64,000 nt of DNA, from contig NZ_LZHZ01000049.1 in the NCBI RefSeq assembly GCF_001667505.1, positions 33,605-97,604 of the forward strand. The letters run 5' to 3'. Positions 41,935 to 49,645 of the stretch are shown here, piece after piece. Positions within the stretch are counted from its first letter, which is position 1. Each line of letters opens with the position of its first letter. The translations under genes were made by a program, and so were the position numbers. This DNA comes from Mycobacterium sp. ACS1612 (GTDB lineage Bacteria > Actinomycetota > Actinomycetes > Mycobacteriales > Mycobacteriaceae). The notes beneath the pieces were generated by a model that was given only the letters and a program-made list of their open reading frames with translations, did not search any database and was not told the origin of the DNA.

Positions 41935-43199
41935 CCTGCCGGATGCGTTTCGACAGTCTCCAATAGCATCGCCTCGTCCTCGGCGCGCATCAGTCTGCGC
42001 GCCTTACGCCGAGTGATCAGGATTCCGATCACGGCGAAAGCCCACACCGCGTACTGCACCGCCCACGCCAGCCGGAACGAGGCGAAGGAGAAATCGCCCG
42101 CGGCGTCGAGGATCAGGCCCATCGCCTGCATGACCAACAGCGAGGCCACGAAGCCGCCCATGTTGACCATGCCCTGAGCGGTGCCCAACGTCGAACTCGG
42201 GTTGAACGTCCTGGCGAAGTCGAAGCCCACCATCGAGCCGGGGCCGCCGACCGAGATGACGACGATCAGGGTCACGAGTAGCCACATCGGCGCTCGATGC
42301 GGCAACGCCAGCACGACCGTCCACGCGATCGCGTTCGTGGCGATGATGCCGAGCACCACGCGTGACCGGCGATGCGGCATGCGGCCGGTCAGTATGCCGA
42401 TGACGATGCCGGCCGAGATGGCGGCGACGACGGAGACGGTCAGAAGTGCGCCCGCCGCACCGCTCGAAAGACCTTGCGCCTCGGTCAGATACGGCACACC
42501 CCACATCAAGGCGAACACCGTCACGGAGAACTGGGTGCCCATGTGGGTGAAGAAGCCCAGCCGAGTGCCCGGACGCAGCCACACGGTCTTCAGGCTGGCG
42601 AGGGTGTCCCGAACGGAGCTGATTTGCGTCGGCAGCGCGGGACCGTTCGGTGTGTTCTTGACCAGCGCGAGGGTCAGCACGATCGAAAGCACACCGAGAG
42701 CGGCCGCCGACACGTACGCCGTCGTCCACCCCGCACCCGTCAACAGCGCGAAGAACGGCACCGCCGAGAGCACTTGGCCCAGTTGCCCGCAGATGCCGGT
42801 CAACTGGGTGACCAAGGGCACCTGCTTCGGCGAAAACCAGTACGGCACCAGTCGCAGCACGGATATGAAGGTCACCGCATCCCCGAGGCCGACGATGGCG
42901 CGAGCGGCGACGGCCGTCGGCAGCGATTCGGTGAACGCGAGCACCAGTTGGCCCGAGGCCATCACGGCGGCGCCGGACAGGATCAGCGCCTTGGAGCCGA
43001 ACCGATCGAGCAGCAAGCCCGCGGGTACCTGAGCGCCGGCATAGACGACCACCTGCAAAACCACGAACGTCGACAGCACACTCGGGCTGGCGTTGAACCG
43101 TGCGGCGGCATCCAGACCTGATACCCCGAGCGTGGTCCGATCCAGAACGGCGACGATGTACGCGAGCAGTCCGGTGGCCCACACAATCCAGGGACGCAC
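41928..43199 (-). CDS. MFS transporter
   Basis: About 423 residues from the GTG at 43199 (RPWIVWATGLLAYIVAVLDRTT), with GAAAGG six bases upstream; an ATG at 43262 would add 21 polar residues and is the alternative. Twelve hydrophobic segments are visible, the first loop carries GLLLDRFGSKALI (the MFS signature A-like motif), and the second half begins after the QISSVRDTLASLKTVWL loop. The substrate is not predictable. It has its stop inside the hairpin shared with the ChaB gene and is divergent from the MerR gene. Confidence 0.9.
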   Translation of the reverse strand: MRPWIVWATGLLAYIVAVLDRTTLGVSGLDAAARFNASPSVLSTFVVLQVVVYAGAQVPAGLLLDRFGSKALILSGAAVMASGQLVLAFTESLPTAVAARAIVGLGDAVTFISVLRLVPYWFSPKQVPLVTQLTGICGQLGQVLSAVPFFALLTGAGWTTAYVSAAALGVLSIVLTLALVKNTPNGPALPTQISSVRDTLASLKTVWLRPGTRLGFFTHMGTQFSVTVFALMWGVPYLTEAQGLSSGAAGALLTVSVVAAISAGIVIGILTGRMPHRRSRVVLGIIATNAIAWTVVLALPHRAPMWLLVTLIVVISVGGPGSMVGFDFARTFNPSSTLGTAQGMVNMGGFVASLLVMQAMGLILDAAGDFSFASFRLAWAVQYAVWAFAVIGILITRRKARRLMRAEDEAMLLETVETHPAGR

Positions 43200-43387
43200 G
43201 CAGGACCTTTCGCTCGACGGGGATTTGGTGTCTCGGCGTGCTGCAACGCGCCGCGGCTCCATGATGTTCCAGCGAGCGTCGTCGACGCCAATTCGGCGAC
43301 CGTGAAATCACTCACCCCGGCTGCGGCGTTCGATGGAAAACGGGTTGGCTGAAATTGCACAGCCGCGTCAAGGACTCGGTTGATGTG

Positions 43388-43412
43388 ACGGTATTGAACC
43401 AGTTAAAACCGT
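43388..43412. promoter_or_regulatory. MerR-type dyad upstream of the MerR gene
   Basis: A 25-base imperfect dyad with outer arms ACGGT/ACCGT and inner pairs TT/AA; eight of twelve pairs match. It lies about 80 bases before the MerR start, in the 301-base gap between the MFS transporter (43199) and MerR (43501), and is a plausible autoregulatory operator. Confidence 0.45.
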
Positions 43413-43481
43413 ATGTATCGCTTAGCTAGCACAACCATTAGTTGATGGCCTGTACTTCGCTCGCAATCAGGGTTAGGCGGC

Positions 43482-43487
43482 TACAGT
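43482..43487 (+). promoter_or_regulatory. candidate leaderless -10 element (TACAGT)
   Basis: TACAGT is followed by six bases and an ATG at 43494, so a transcript would start at or next to that ATG. The ATG opens a 17-codon frame rather than the MerR frame. Confidence 0.4.
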
Positions 43488-43493
43488 GGTCGC

Positions 43494-43547
43494 ATGAGTC
43501 GTGGTGCTGCAAACGCCGAGCGCGCCGGGGTGCGCCGCATTGGCTGA
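43494..43547 (+). CDS. possible 17-residue leaderless upstream ORF
   Basis: ATG 43494 encodes MSRGAANAERAGVRRIG and stops at TGA 43545-43547. The stop falls within the first codons of the MerR frame and overlaps a TTG (43540) that could start MerR. It may allow re-initiation or coupling. It is too short to be sure it is translated. Confidence 0.3.
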   Translation: MSRGAANAERAGVRRIG

Positions 43548-44283
43548 GTACCGCTTGGACGACCTGGCGCGCATCTCCGGTGTCAGTGCCCGCAACATCC
43601 GCGCTTATCGTGAGCGGGGTCTGCTGGACCCGCCGCGGCGTGTCGGTCGGTCGGCCTACTACGACGACTATCACCTGTCGCAGTTGAAGACCATCAATCA
43701 ACTGCTCCGCCGCGGGTTCACCTCGGCGCACATCGCCGAGTTCTTCACCAGCATGCGGCAGGGCGCCGATCTCGCCGACATCCTCGGCATCCAGCGGGCA
43801 GTGCTCGGCCCGCGGGCAGGCGAGCCTGGCGCCCCCGCGCCGAGTGACCCAGGGGCCGCCACCCTTGACGTCGATTCCGAGGAGGCGCGCAAGCTGATCG
43901 ACTGCGGTCTGGCCGACGTGGTCGACGGTGAGCTGGTGCTGAGGGACAGCGAGATCGGAGCGATCGTCGCGCGCAGCACCGAACCGGTTCTCTATGCGCG
44001 GGCGATAGTGCGCATGTTCGAAGCGACCAAGGATTCCATCGACGACGTCGCCGCCGATCTCGTCCACACATTGGAGGCGTTGTACGAGTCACGGTTCGGC
44101 GCGCGGCACGTGCCCAAGCCGGAACAGCTGGCGGAGGTGAGCCGCATCGTGTTGGACTACCGCGATCTGGGTGACAAGGTGGTGGCCGACAGGGTGCGCG
44201 AGGCTGTGCGCGCACGTCTGGTCACGGCGGTCTCGGAGTTCACCGCGGGCATCTTGATGAGCGGCGACTCGACGGAGCAGTAG
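43501..44283 (+). CDS. MerR family transcriptional regulator
   Basis: Up to 260 residues. The N-terminal helix-turn-helix is YRLDDLARISGVSARNIRAYRERGLLDPPRRVGRSAYYDDYHLSQL, then an effector domain of about 170 residues with an Ala/Pro/Gly-rich linker. No metal-binding Cys cluster is seen, so a small organic ligand is more likely. The start is uncertain: GTG 43501 lacks a ribosome site, and TTG 43540 gives MAEYRLDD, a usual MerR beginning. It is divergent from the MFS gene and convergent with the ABC permease (3-base gap). Confidence 0.85.
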   Translation: MVLQTPSAPGCAALAEYRLDDLARISGVSARNIRAYRERGLLDPPRRVGRSAYYDDYHLSQLKTINQLLRRGFTSAHIAEFFTSMRQGADLADILGIQRAVLGPRAGEPGAPAPSDPGAATLDVDSEEARKLIDCGLADVVDGELVLRDSEIGAIVARSTEPVLYARAIVRMFEATKDSIDDVAADLVHTLEALYESRFGARHVPKPEQLAEVSRIVLDYRDLGDKVVADRVREAVRARLVTAVSEFTAGILMSGDSTEQ

Positions 44284-44286
44284 CGG

Positions 44287-45087
44287 CTACACCCTCGTCG
44301 CGGCTGGGTCGCCACCGAACCGTTGGGCGAGCCACACCGGAATGATCGCGACGATCGTGAGCGCGGCAGCGACCACGTTGATCACGGGAGCCTGGTTGGG
44401 GCGGAACAGGTTTCCGAAGATCCAGATCGGCAGCGTCTGGACCGTCGGGCCCGCGGTGAAGGTGGTGACCACGATCTCGTCGAACGACAGCGCGAAGGCC
44501 AGGATGGCACCGGCCAGCAAGGCGCCCCGCATCATCGGAAACGTCACGTACCGAAACGTCTGCCACGGTGATGCGCCGAGGTCGGCCGACGCGTCCTCGA
44601 GATGGGTGCCCAGGCGCCGCAACCGGGCCTGGATGTTGTTGAAGACGATCACGATGCAGAACGTGGCGTGGCCGACGATCACGGTCGCCAGGCCCAGTGT
44701 GACGCCCAGCGCCGAGGTGAACGTCGCGTTGAGTGCGATGCCGGTGACGATGCCGGGCAAGGTGATCGGCAGCACCACCAGGAAACTCACGACGTGGCGG
44801 CCGAAGAAGTCGTAGCGCTGCACGGCGAACGCGGCCATCGTGCCGAGCACGAGCGCGACCGCCGTCGCGCCGAGTCCGACCAACGCGGAATTGGCCAACG
44901 ACTTCCACATGCCTTGGCTGTTCGCCGCGTCGATCCACCACCGCAACGTGAAGCCACTCGGTGGGAACGCGAACGTCCGCGACGCGTTGAACGCGTTGAT
45001 CACCACCAGAAGCAGTGGGGCGTAGAGGAAACAGAGTACGAGGATCACCCACACCCGTACCGCCCGGCGCGCCGGCGTCGACAACAT
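44287..45087 (-). CDS. ABC transporter permease, PotC type
   Basis: A 266-residue inner-membrane permease with six hydrophobic segments and the cytoplasmic EAA loop EDASADLGASPWQTFRYVTFPMM. The PotC/YdcV-type features suit polyamine or related compound import. It is the last gene of the four-gene unit; the ATG at 45087 overlaps the previous stop by one base (a GTG one codon upstream is possible). Confidence 0.92.
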   Translation of the reverse strand: MLSTPARRAVRVWVILVLCFLYAPLLLVVINAFNASRTFAFPPSGFTLRWWIDAANSQGMWKSLANSALVGLGATAVALVLGTMAAFAVQRYDFFGRHVVSFLVVLPITLPGIVTGIALNATFTSALGVTLGLATVIVGHATFCIVIVFNNIQARLRRLGTHLEDASADLGASPWQTFRYVTFPMMRGALLAGAILAFALSFDEIVVTTFTAGPTVQTLPIWIFGNLFRPNQAPVINVVAAALTIVAIIPVWLAQRFGGDPAATRV

Positions 45088-45926
45088 CACACGTTCTCCA
45101 GTGCACCGGTGCGCCGCATCGCCAACAGGTACGCGATGATCGCGATCAGCGGAATGATGGAAAGGGCCGCCGCAAGCGGTTGGTTGTTGGCGGTGACGAG
45201 CTGGCCGTAGATGATGTTGCCGAGCATCTGAGTCTTTCCGCCGACGATCGTCACCGCGATGTAGTCGCCCATCGACAACGAGAACGTGAAGATCGAGCCT
45301 GCCGCGATGCCGGGAAACACCAACGGCGCCACCACCATTCGCAGTGTCGACGAGTCCGATGCACCGAGGTCGGAGCTGGCGTCGATGAGCGCGTCGGGGA
45401 CGCGTTCGAACGCGGCGAACACCGGGATCACCATGTAGGGCAGCCACAGATACGTCAGCGTGACCACGGTGGCGGTCAGTCCGTAGCCCGGGCTGTACCC
45501 CGTCGACCACGCCATGGGGCCCTGTGGGGAGAACAACATTCGCCACGCGTAGGCCTTGACCAGATAGCTCGCCCACAGCGGGGTGGTCACCGCGACCACC
45601 AACGCCAGTCGTACCCGCGGGGACGCGATCTTGGCCATGTAGAACGCCAGCGGCACCGCCAGCAGCGCGCAAAGCACCGTGACGGCTAACGCGATCAGCA
45701 CGGTGCGGACCGTGGCGATGCGAAACACCGCCTCGGTCACGACGTGCACGACGTTGTCGCTTGTGAATTCGCGCACTACCGCACCGGTGAAGGTGTCGGT
45801 GGTCCAGAACGCCGAAACAAGCAGCACCGCAAGCGAACCCAGATACGCCACGAGCAGCCACGCCAGTGGCGGAACGAGCAGGAACGCCAGCGATAACCGG
45901 TGTTTCAGCCCTTGATCTGCTGCCAC
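45087..45926 (-). CDS. ABC transporter permease, PotB type
   Basis: A 279-residue permease with six hydrophobic stretches, the periplasmic CWxxDTFTG-like loop after the first helix, and the EAA loop IDASSDLGASDSSTLRMVVAPLV. It pairs with the PotC-type subunit to make the transmembrane pore. The GTG start at 45926 lies 22 bases inside the binding-protein gene. Confidence 0.9.
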   Translation of the reverse strand: MAADQGLKHRLSLAFLLVPPLAWLLVAYLGSLAVLLVSAFWTTDTFTGAVVREFTSDNVVHVVTEAVFRIATVRTVLIALAVTVLCALLAVPLAFYMAKIASPRVRLALVVAVTTPLWASYLVKAYAWRMLFSPQGPMAWSTGYSPGYGLTATVVTLTYLWLPYMVIPVFAAFERVPDALIDASSDLGASDSSTLRMVVAPLVFPGIAAGSIFTFSLSMGDYIAVTIVGGKTQMLGNIIYGQLVTANNQPLAAALSIIPLIAIIAYLLAMRRTGALENV

Positions 45927-47107
45927 TTGTCGACCCAGTCCTGATAGGCCGTGCAGTTGTCGCCGCTGCCGTCGACGCAGTGCTTCTGCGGCGTCGTCCA
46001 GTAGTGGATCTCTGCGGCGAACTTCTCGTCTGTGGCGTGGTAGATGTCGCAGAAGTCCTTCTGGGCGGTGTGTTCACACGCCTTGGTCTGCGCGGGCGCC
46101 TCCCCGAAGTACTCGGCCACTTGAGCGTTGACCTCCGGCGAGGCGATCCAGTTCATCCACTTGTACATGCAGTTCGGATGCGCGGCCTTCGATGACACCA
46201 TCCAGGTATCGGACCATCCGGTAGCGCCTTCCTTCGGCAGCACCGTGTTGACCTGAACCTTGTTGTCGGTGCCGATCGTGTTCGCGATCACCTGCCACGT
46301 GGTGCCGATCACCGAGGTGCCCGACTCGAACGCCTGCACCTCTTTGGTGTAGTCCGACCAGTACTCGCTGATGTTCTCGCGCTGCTTCTTCAGCAGATCG
46401 ACTGCGGCGTCGAGTTGTTCGGGCGTCAGCGAATACGGGTCCTTGATGCCGAGGTCCGGTTTTGTCTTGGACAGGTACAGCGCCGCATCGGCGATGTAGA
46501 TGGGGGAGTCGTAGGCGGTCACCTTGCCCTTGTACTTGCCCGCGTCGTCGAACACCGCCGACCACGAATTCGGGGCATCGCGCACCACGTCGATGTTGTA
46601 CATCAACAGGTTCGCGCCCCACCCGTGCGGAATCCCGTACATCTGGTCGTTCACAGAATTCCACGGCTTGTCCTTCAGAAAAGACGAGATCGTCGCGTAG
46701 TTGGGCACCAGATCGGTGTTCACCGGCGCCACGTCACCGGCGTAGATCAACCGCAACGTTGCGTCGCCGGAGGCGGACACCCCGTCGTACTGGCCGCTGC
46801 GCATCAACTGCACCATCTCGTCGGAGGTGTTGCCGATCTTGACGTTGACCTTGCAGCCGGTCTGCTGTTCGAACGGGGTCACCCAATTGACTTTCGGGTC
46901 GTTGGAGCCGTTTTCGGCGTAGCCGGCCCAGGCGATCAAGTTGAGCTGGCCTTCGCCGTTGCCCACTGCCGACAGGGGCTCCATCTTCGGCGGCGACTGG
47001 CCGTTGCCGCCGCCGGCCTCCTGCGATTTCGAGCAGCCGGTGAACCCCAAAACCAGAGTGACGCAGGCGACGAGCGCAAGGCCGAGTCGCGCGGGCGTGG
47101 ATGTCAT
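45905..47107 (-). CDS. ABC transporter substrate-binding lipoprotein, PotD type
   Basis: A 400-residue binding protein. The signal ends in a lipobox LVLGFTGC, so Cys25 is lipidated, and a Gly/Ser-rich linker follows. The fold-defining segments of PotD/PotF-like proteins are seen: LNLIAWAGYAENGSND, VQLMRSGQYDGVSASGDATLRLI, NDQMYGIPHGWGANLLMYN and the C-terminal SKAAHPNCMYKWMNW. Cys residues near the C-terminus (CEHTAQKDFC, CVDGSGDNC) suggest disulfides. The start is ATG 47107 with AGGAG six bases upstream; it is two bases after the ATPase stop. The polyamine substrate is inferred from the family only. Confidence 0.92.
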   Translation of the reverse strand: MTSTPARLGLALVACVTLVLGFTGCSKSQEAGGGNGQSPPKMEPLSAVGNGEGQLNLIAWAGYAENGSNDPKVNWVTPFEQQTGCKVNVKIGNTSDEMVQLMRSGQYDGVSASGDATLRLIYAGDVAPVNTDLVPNYATISSFLKDKPWNSVNDQMYGIPHGWGANLLMYNIDVVRDAPNSWSAVFDDAGKYKGKVTAYDSPIYIADAALYLSKTKPDLGIKDPYSLTPEQLDAAVDLLKKQRENISEYWSDYTKEVQAFESGTSVIGTTWQVIANTIGTDNKVQVNTVLPKEGATGWSDTWMVSSKAAHPNCMYKWMNWIASPEVNAQVAEYFGEAPAQTKACEHTAQKDFCDIYHATDEKFAAEIHYWTTPQKHCVDGSGDNCTAYQDWVDKWQQIKG

Positions 47108-47109
47108 GA

Positions 47110-48192
47110 CTACTCCTCGCTTTTCAATTGGTGAACGGCCTTTTCGGGCCAGGCCAACGTGATTGGTGTGCCGTGATGTAGGTCGGGCGGTAGCCATGTG
47201 CTTGCCGTCAGAACGGTGGCGGTGAGCGTGACGTCGGGCGCGGCGACCGCGGCGATGCGGGTGGTCGGGCCCGCGTAGATGACCTCGGACACGGTGGCCT
47301 CGACCGTCCGCACGCCGGGCACGGGATCGGTGCCGGGCCGGAACACCTCGATGCGTTCGGGCCGGATGACGAACATGCCGGGCTTGCCCATCAGCGCCTC
47401 GGCAGCCGCGCCGTCGAGCACATTGGAAGTGCCGACGAAATCGGCGACGAAGCGGTTGGCGGGGTTCTCGTACACGTCGCGGGCGACGCCGATCTGCTCG
47501 ATCCGGCCGTCGTTGAAAACGGCCAGCCGATCGCACAACGTCAGTGCCTCGTCCTGGTCATGGGTGACGATGACGAATGTGATGCCCACTTCGCGCTGAA
47601 TCGACTTGAGTTCGACCTGCATCTGCTCGCGCAGCTTCATGTCGAGTGCGCCCAGTGGCTCGTCGAGCAGCAGCACCTTGGGCCGGCCGACCAACGCACG
47701 GGCCAGTGCCACCCGCTGCCGCTGACCTCCCGACAACTGGGCGGGCCTGCGCGACGCGTGGCCGGTCAGGCGCACCATGTCGAGCGCGTCGGCGGTGCGC
47801 CGCCTGCGCTCGGCCTTCGGCACGCCCTTGACCTTCAGCCCGTATTCGACGTTCTGCGCCACGGTCATGTGCGGAAAGAGCGCATATTCCTGGAACACCG
47901 TGTTGACGTCGCGGTGCCGGGCGGGCAGCGCGGTGACGTCGACCCCGCCGAGCTTGATCACGCCCGCGGTGGGCTGCTCGAACCCGGCGATCATCCGCAG
48001 CACCGTGGTCTTTCCCGAACCCGAGGGGCCTAGGATCGCGAACAACTCGCCGTCGGCCACGGTCAGGTCGGCGCCCTCGACGGCCACCACGTCCCCGAAC
48101 GTCTTGCGGACCCCGACCAGCTCGATCTGCGGATCGCCAACCGCAACAGTCGCATTCACGTCCGGCTGTGAACTGACCGTCGGCGAGGGCAT
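47110..48192 (-). CDS. ABC transporter ATP-binding protein, PotA type
   Basis: A 360-residue ATPase: Walker A GPSGSGKTT near residue 55, Q-loop VFQEYALFPHM, signature LSGGQRQRVALARAL, Walker B VLLLDEPLGALD, H-loop VIVTHDQ, and a C-terminal TOBE-type domain. It is the first gene of the unit (ATPase, binding protein, two permeases). No Shine-Dalgarno precedes ATG 48192, and TACGAT five bases upstream suggests a leaderless start. Confidence 0.93.
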   Translation of the reverse strand: MPSPTVSSQPDVNATVAVGDPQIELVGVRKTFGDVVAVEGADLTVADGELFAILGPSGSGKTTVLRMIAGFEQPTAGVIKLGGVDVTALPARHRDVNTVFQEYALFPHMTVAQNVEYGLKVKGVPKAERRRRTADALDMVRLTGHASRRPAQLSGGQRQRVALARALVGRPKVLLLDEPLGALDMKLREQMQVELKSIQREVGITFVIVTHDQDEALTLCDRLAVFNDGRIEQIGVARDVYENPANRFVADFVGTSNVLDGAAAEALMGKPGMFVIRPERIEVFRPGTDPVPGVRTVEATVSEVIYAGPTTRIAAVAAPDVTLTATVLTASTWLPPDLHHGTPITLAWPEKAVHQLKSEE

Positions 48193-48410
48193 GGCTCATC
48201 GTAGGAATTCATCCGTTCGGGCGCATTGTGAACGCGGATTTCGTGATCGAGACCGCGGTGGGCCACTGGTTCCGTATCCGCGAGGCTGCAGTTGTCGCGC
48301 ACCCCACTCGATTTCCCGCGGTAACCCTAGTCTCGCGGCGCCGACCGTCTGCGAATTATTTGATACAGATGTGACCAGTGGCGTTGAGGTGAATATTGAT
48401 GCTCCTGTCA

Positions 48411-48416
48411 TATTCT
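48411..48416 (+). promoter_or_regulatory. candidate leaderless -10 element (TATTCT)
   Basis: TATTCT is seven bases before the GTG at 48424 of the DUF1906 gene. A -35 at the right spacing is not clear (TTGAGG is 21 bases away). The 231-base gap 48193-48423 contains no other recognisable feature. Confidence 0.4.
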
Positions 48417-48423
48417 GTGGCTC

Positions 48424-49146
48424 GTGGTTGTATCCCGGCGCGACGTGCTCAAATATGCCGCCGCGGCGCCCGCCGTGCTCGGTCTTGGCGCGGGCTTGCA
48501 GGCGGTGTGGTCAGCGCAGGCCTCCGCCGCGCCGTTGGGAATCCTGCTCGACTACGCGGCGGGGGTGATCAGGGCCAACGATCTGCGGGCATCGGGCGCG
48601 CTCGGCGCCATCCGCTACGTCTCCGACCGGCGTCCTGGCGGGGCCTGGATGCTGGGCAAGCCGATCCAACTGCCCGAGGCACGCGATCTGTATCAGAACG
48701 GGTTGAAGATCGTGTCCTGCTACCAGTACGGCAAGCAGGACACGGCGGACTGGCTGGGCGGGCAGAACGCCGGAATCGCACATGCCAAGCGAGGCTGGCA
48801 GTTACACGTCGCCGCGGGCGGTTCCTACGGCGCGCCGATCTACGCGTCGATCGACGACGACCCCAGCTACGACCAGTACAAGACCCAGGTCGCACCATAT
48901 TTACGGGGCTGGGAATCGGTACTGGGGCATCAGCGCGTCGGCGTCTACGCCAACTCCAAGACCATCGATTGGGCGCTGCAGGACGGACTGGGTTCCTATT
49001 TCTGGCAGCACAACTGGGGCTCACCGAAGGGCTTCACGCATCCCGCCGCGCACCTGCATCAAGTGGAGATCGACAAGCAGAAGGTGGGCGGCGTCGGCGT
49101 GGACATCAACCACATTCTCAAGCCGCAATTCGGCCAATGGGACTAA
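48424..49146 (+). CDS. Tat-exported DUF1906 glycoside-hydrolase-like protein (Rv2525c-like)
   Basis: A 240-residue protein with a twin-arginine signal (SRRDVLKYAAAAPAVLGLGAG). The mature domain, starting APLGILLDYAAGVI, has the TIM-barrel-like layout of DUF1906: YASIDDDPS near residue 140 and the final GGVGVDINH with conserved acidic residues. M. tuberculosis Rv2525c, a secreted relative of this family, lies directly before fas, as this gene does. It probably acts on cell-wall glycan, but the enzyme activity is not established from sequence. GTG start, leaderless. Confidence 0.9.
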   Translation: MVVSRRDVLKYAAAAPAVLGLGAGLQAVWSAQASAAPLGILLDYAAGVIRANDLRASGALGAIRYVSDRRPGGAWMLGKPIQLPEARDLYQNGLKIVSCYQYGKQDTADWLGGQNAGIAHAKRGWQLHVAAGGSYGAPIYASIDDDPSYDQYKTQVAPYLRGWESVLGHQRVGVYANSKTIDWALQDGLGSYFWQHNWGSPKGFTHPAAHLHQVEIDKQKVGGVGVDINHILKPQFGQWD

Positions 49147-49148
49147 AC

Positions 49149-49164
49149 CTTACCGATCAGTAAG
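49149..49164. promoter_or_regulatory. CTTAC-N6-GTAAG palindrome upstream of fas
   Basis: CTTACCGATCAGTAAG is symmetric at 14 of 16 bases. It starts two bases after the DUF1906 stop and about 480 bases before the fas GTG. A TetR-type fatty acid regulator (FasR) is known to control fas in mycobacteria; this is a candidate site by position and symmetry only. Confidence 0.4.
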
Positions 49165-49271
49165 CATAGCCAGCAAACTTCTGCCGATAGCCAGCGGGCA
49201 AGGCAAGTCAGATTCGCCCCGGTTGTCGACTCCGCTCGCCGCAACGTCGCAGTTCGAAGAACGCGAAATTT

Positions 49272-49291
49272 TTACATAACGATTACATAAC
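49272..49291. repeat. tandem TTACATAAC repeat in the fas leader region
   Basis: TTACATAAC occurs at 49272-49280 and again at 49283-49291, an 11-base period (one helical turn), in an AT-rich patch unusual for this genome. It may bind a regulator or be a promoter region. Confidence 0.4.
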
Positions 49292-49319
49292 AATACTGCC
49301 TTGATCTGCGCCGTTGTCC

Positions 49320-49333
49320 TTACTCAAGCGTAA
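49320..49333. promoter_or_regulatory. second TTAC-N6-GTAA palindrome upstream of fas
   Basis: TTACTCAAGCGTAA has the same half-sites and spacing as the core of the site at 49150-49163. Further TTAC/GTAA half-sites are present near 49390-49434. The whole gap 49147-49645 (499 bases) has no supported gene and is best seen as the fas regulatory region. Confidence 0.4.
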
Positions 49334-49645
49334 CCACCTGCCAACAGGACGTTTGTCCCGCATGCGTTCGACCCGGATGCGGGCCGGTGTTACCGATCCT
49401 CCGGTTACCCATGCGTAGAACTCGCCAGTAACCATTCGGGGCGCGAAAATGGTCCAGTCTCTTATGACACTCTTAGTACGGCTGGAGAGGCTTGGAGCGT
49501 CCAATAGGACGCGCGCGACCCAGCCGGGATTCGACGCCGAATCGCCCGACCTGCGCAGCGTAAGCGCGGGCCATCCAAGAGTTTCAAAGACGACAGCCGC
49601 AGACGAGCGATACGCGCGAGACAGCAGCGAGGGAGATAACAAGAC

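Noticed and set aside
47110..48199. Alternative minus-strand frame (MSHALADGQ...) overlapping the ABC ATPase
   Set aside because: The ATPase frame carries all Walker and signature motifs; this one does not.
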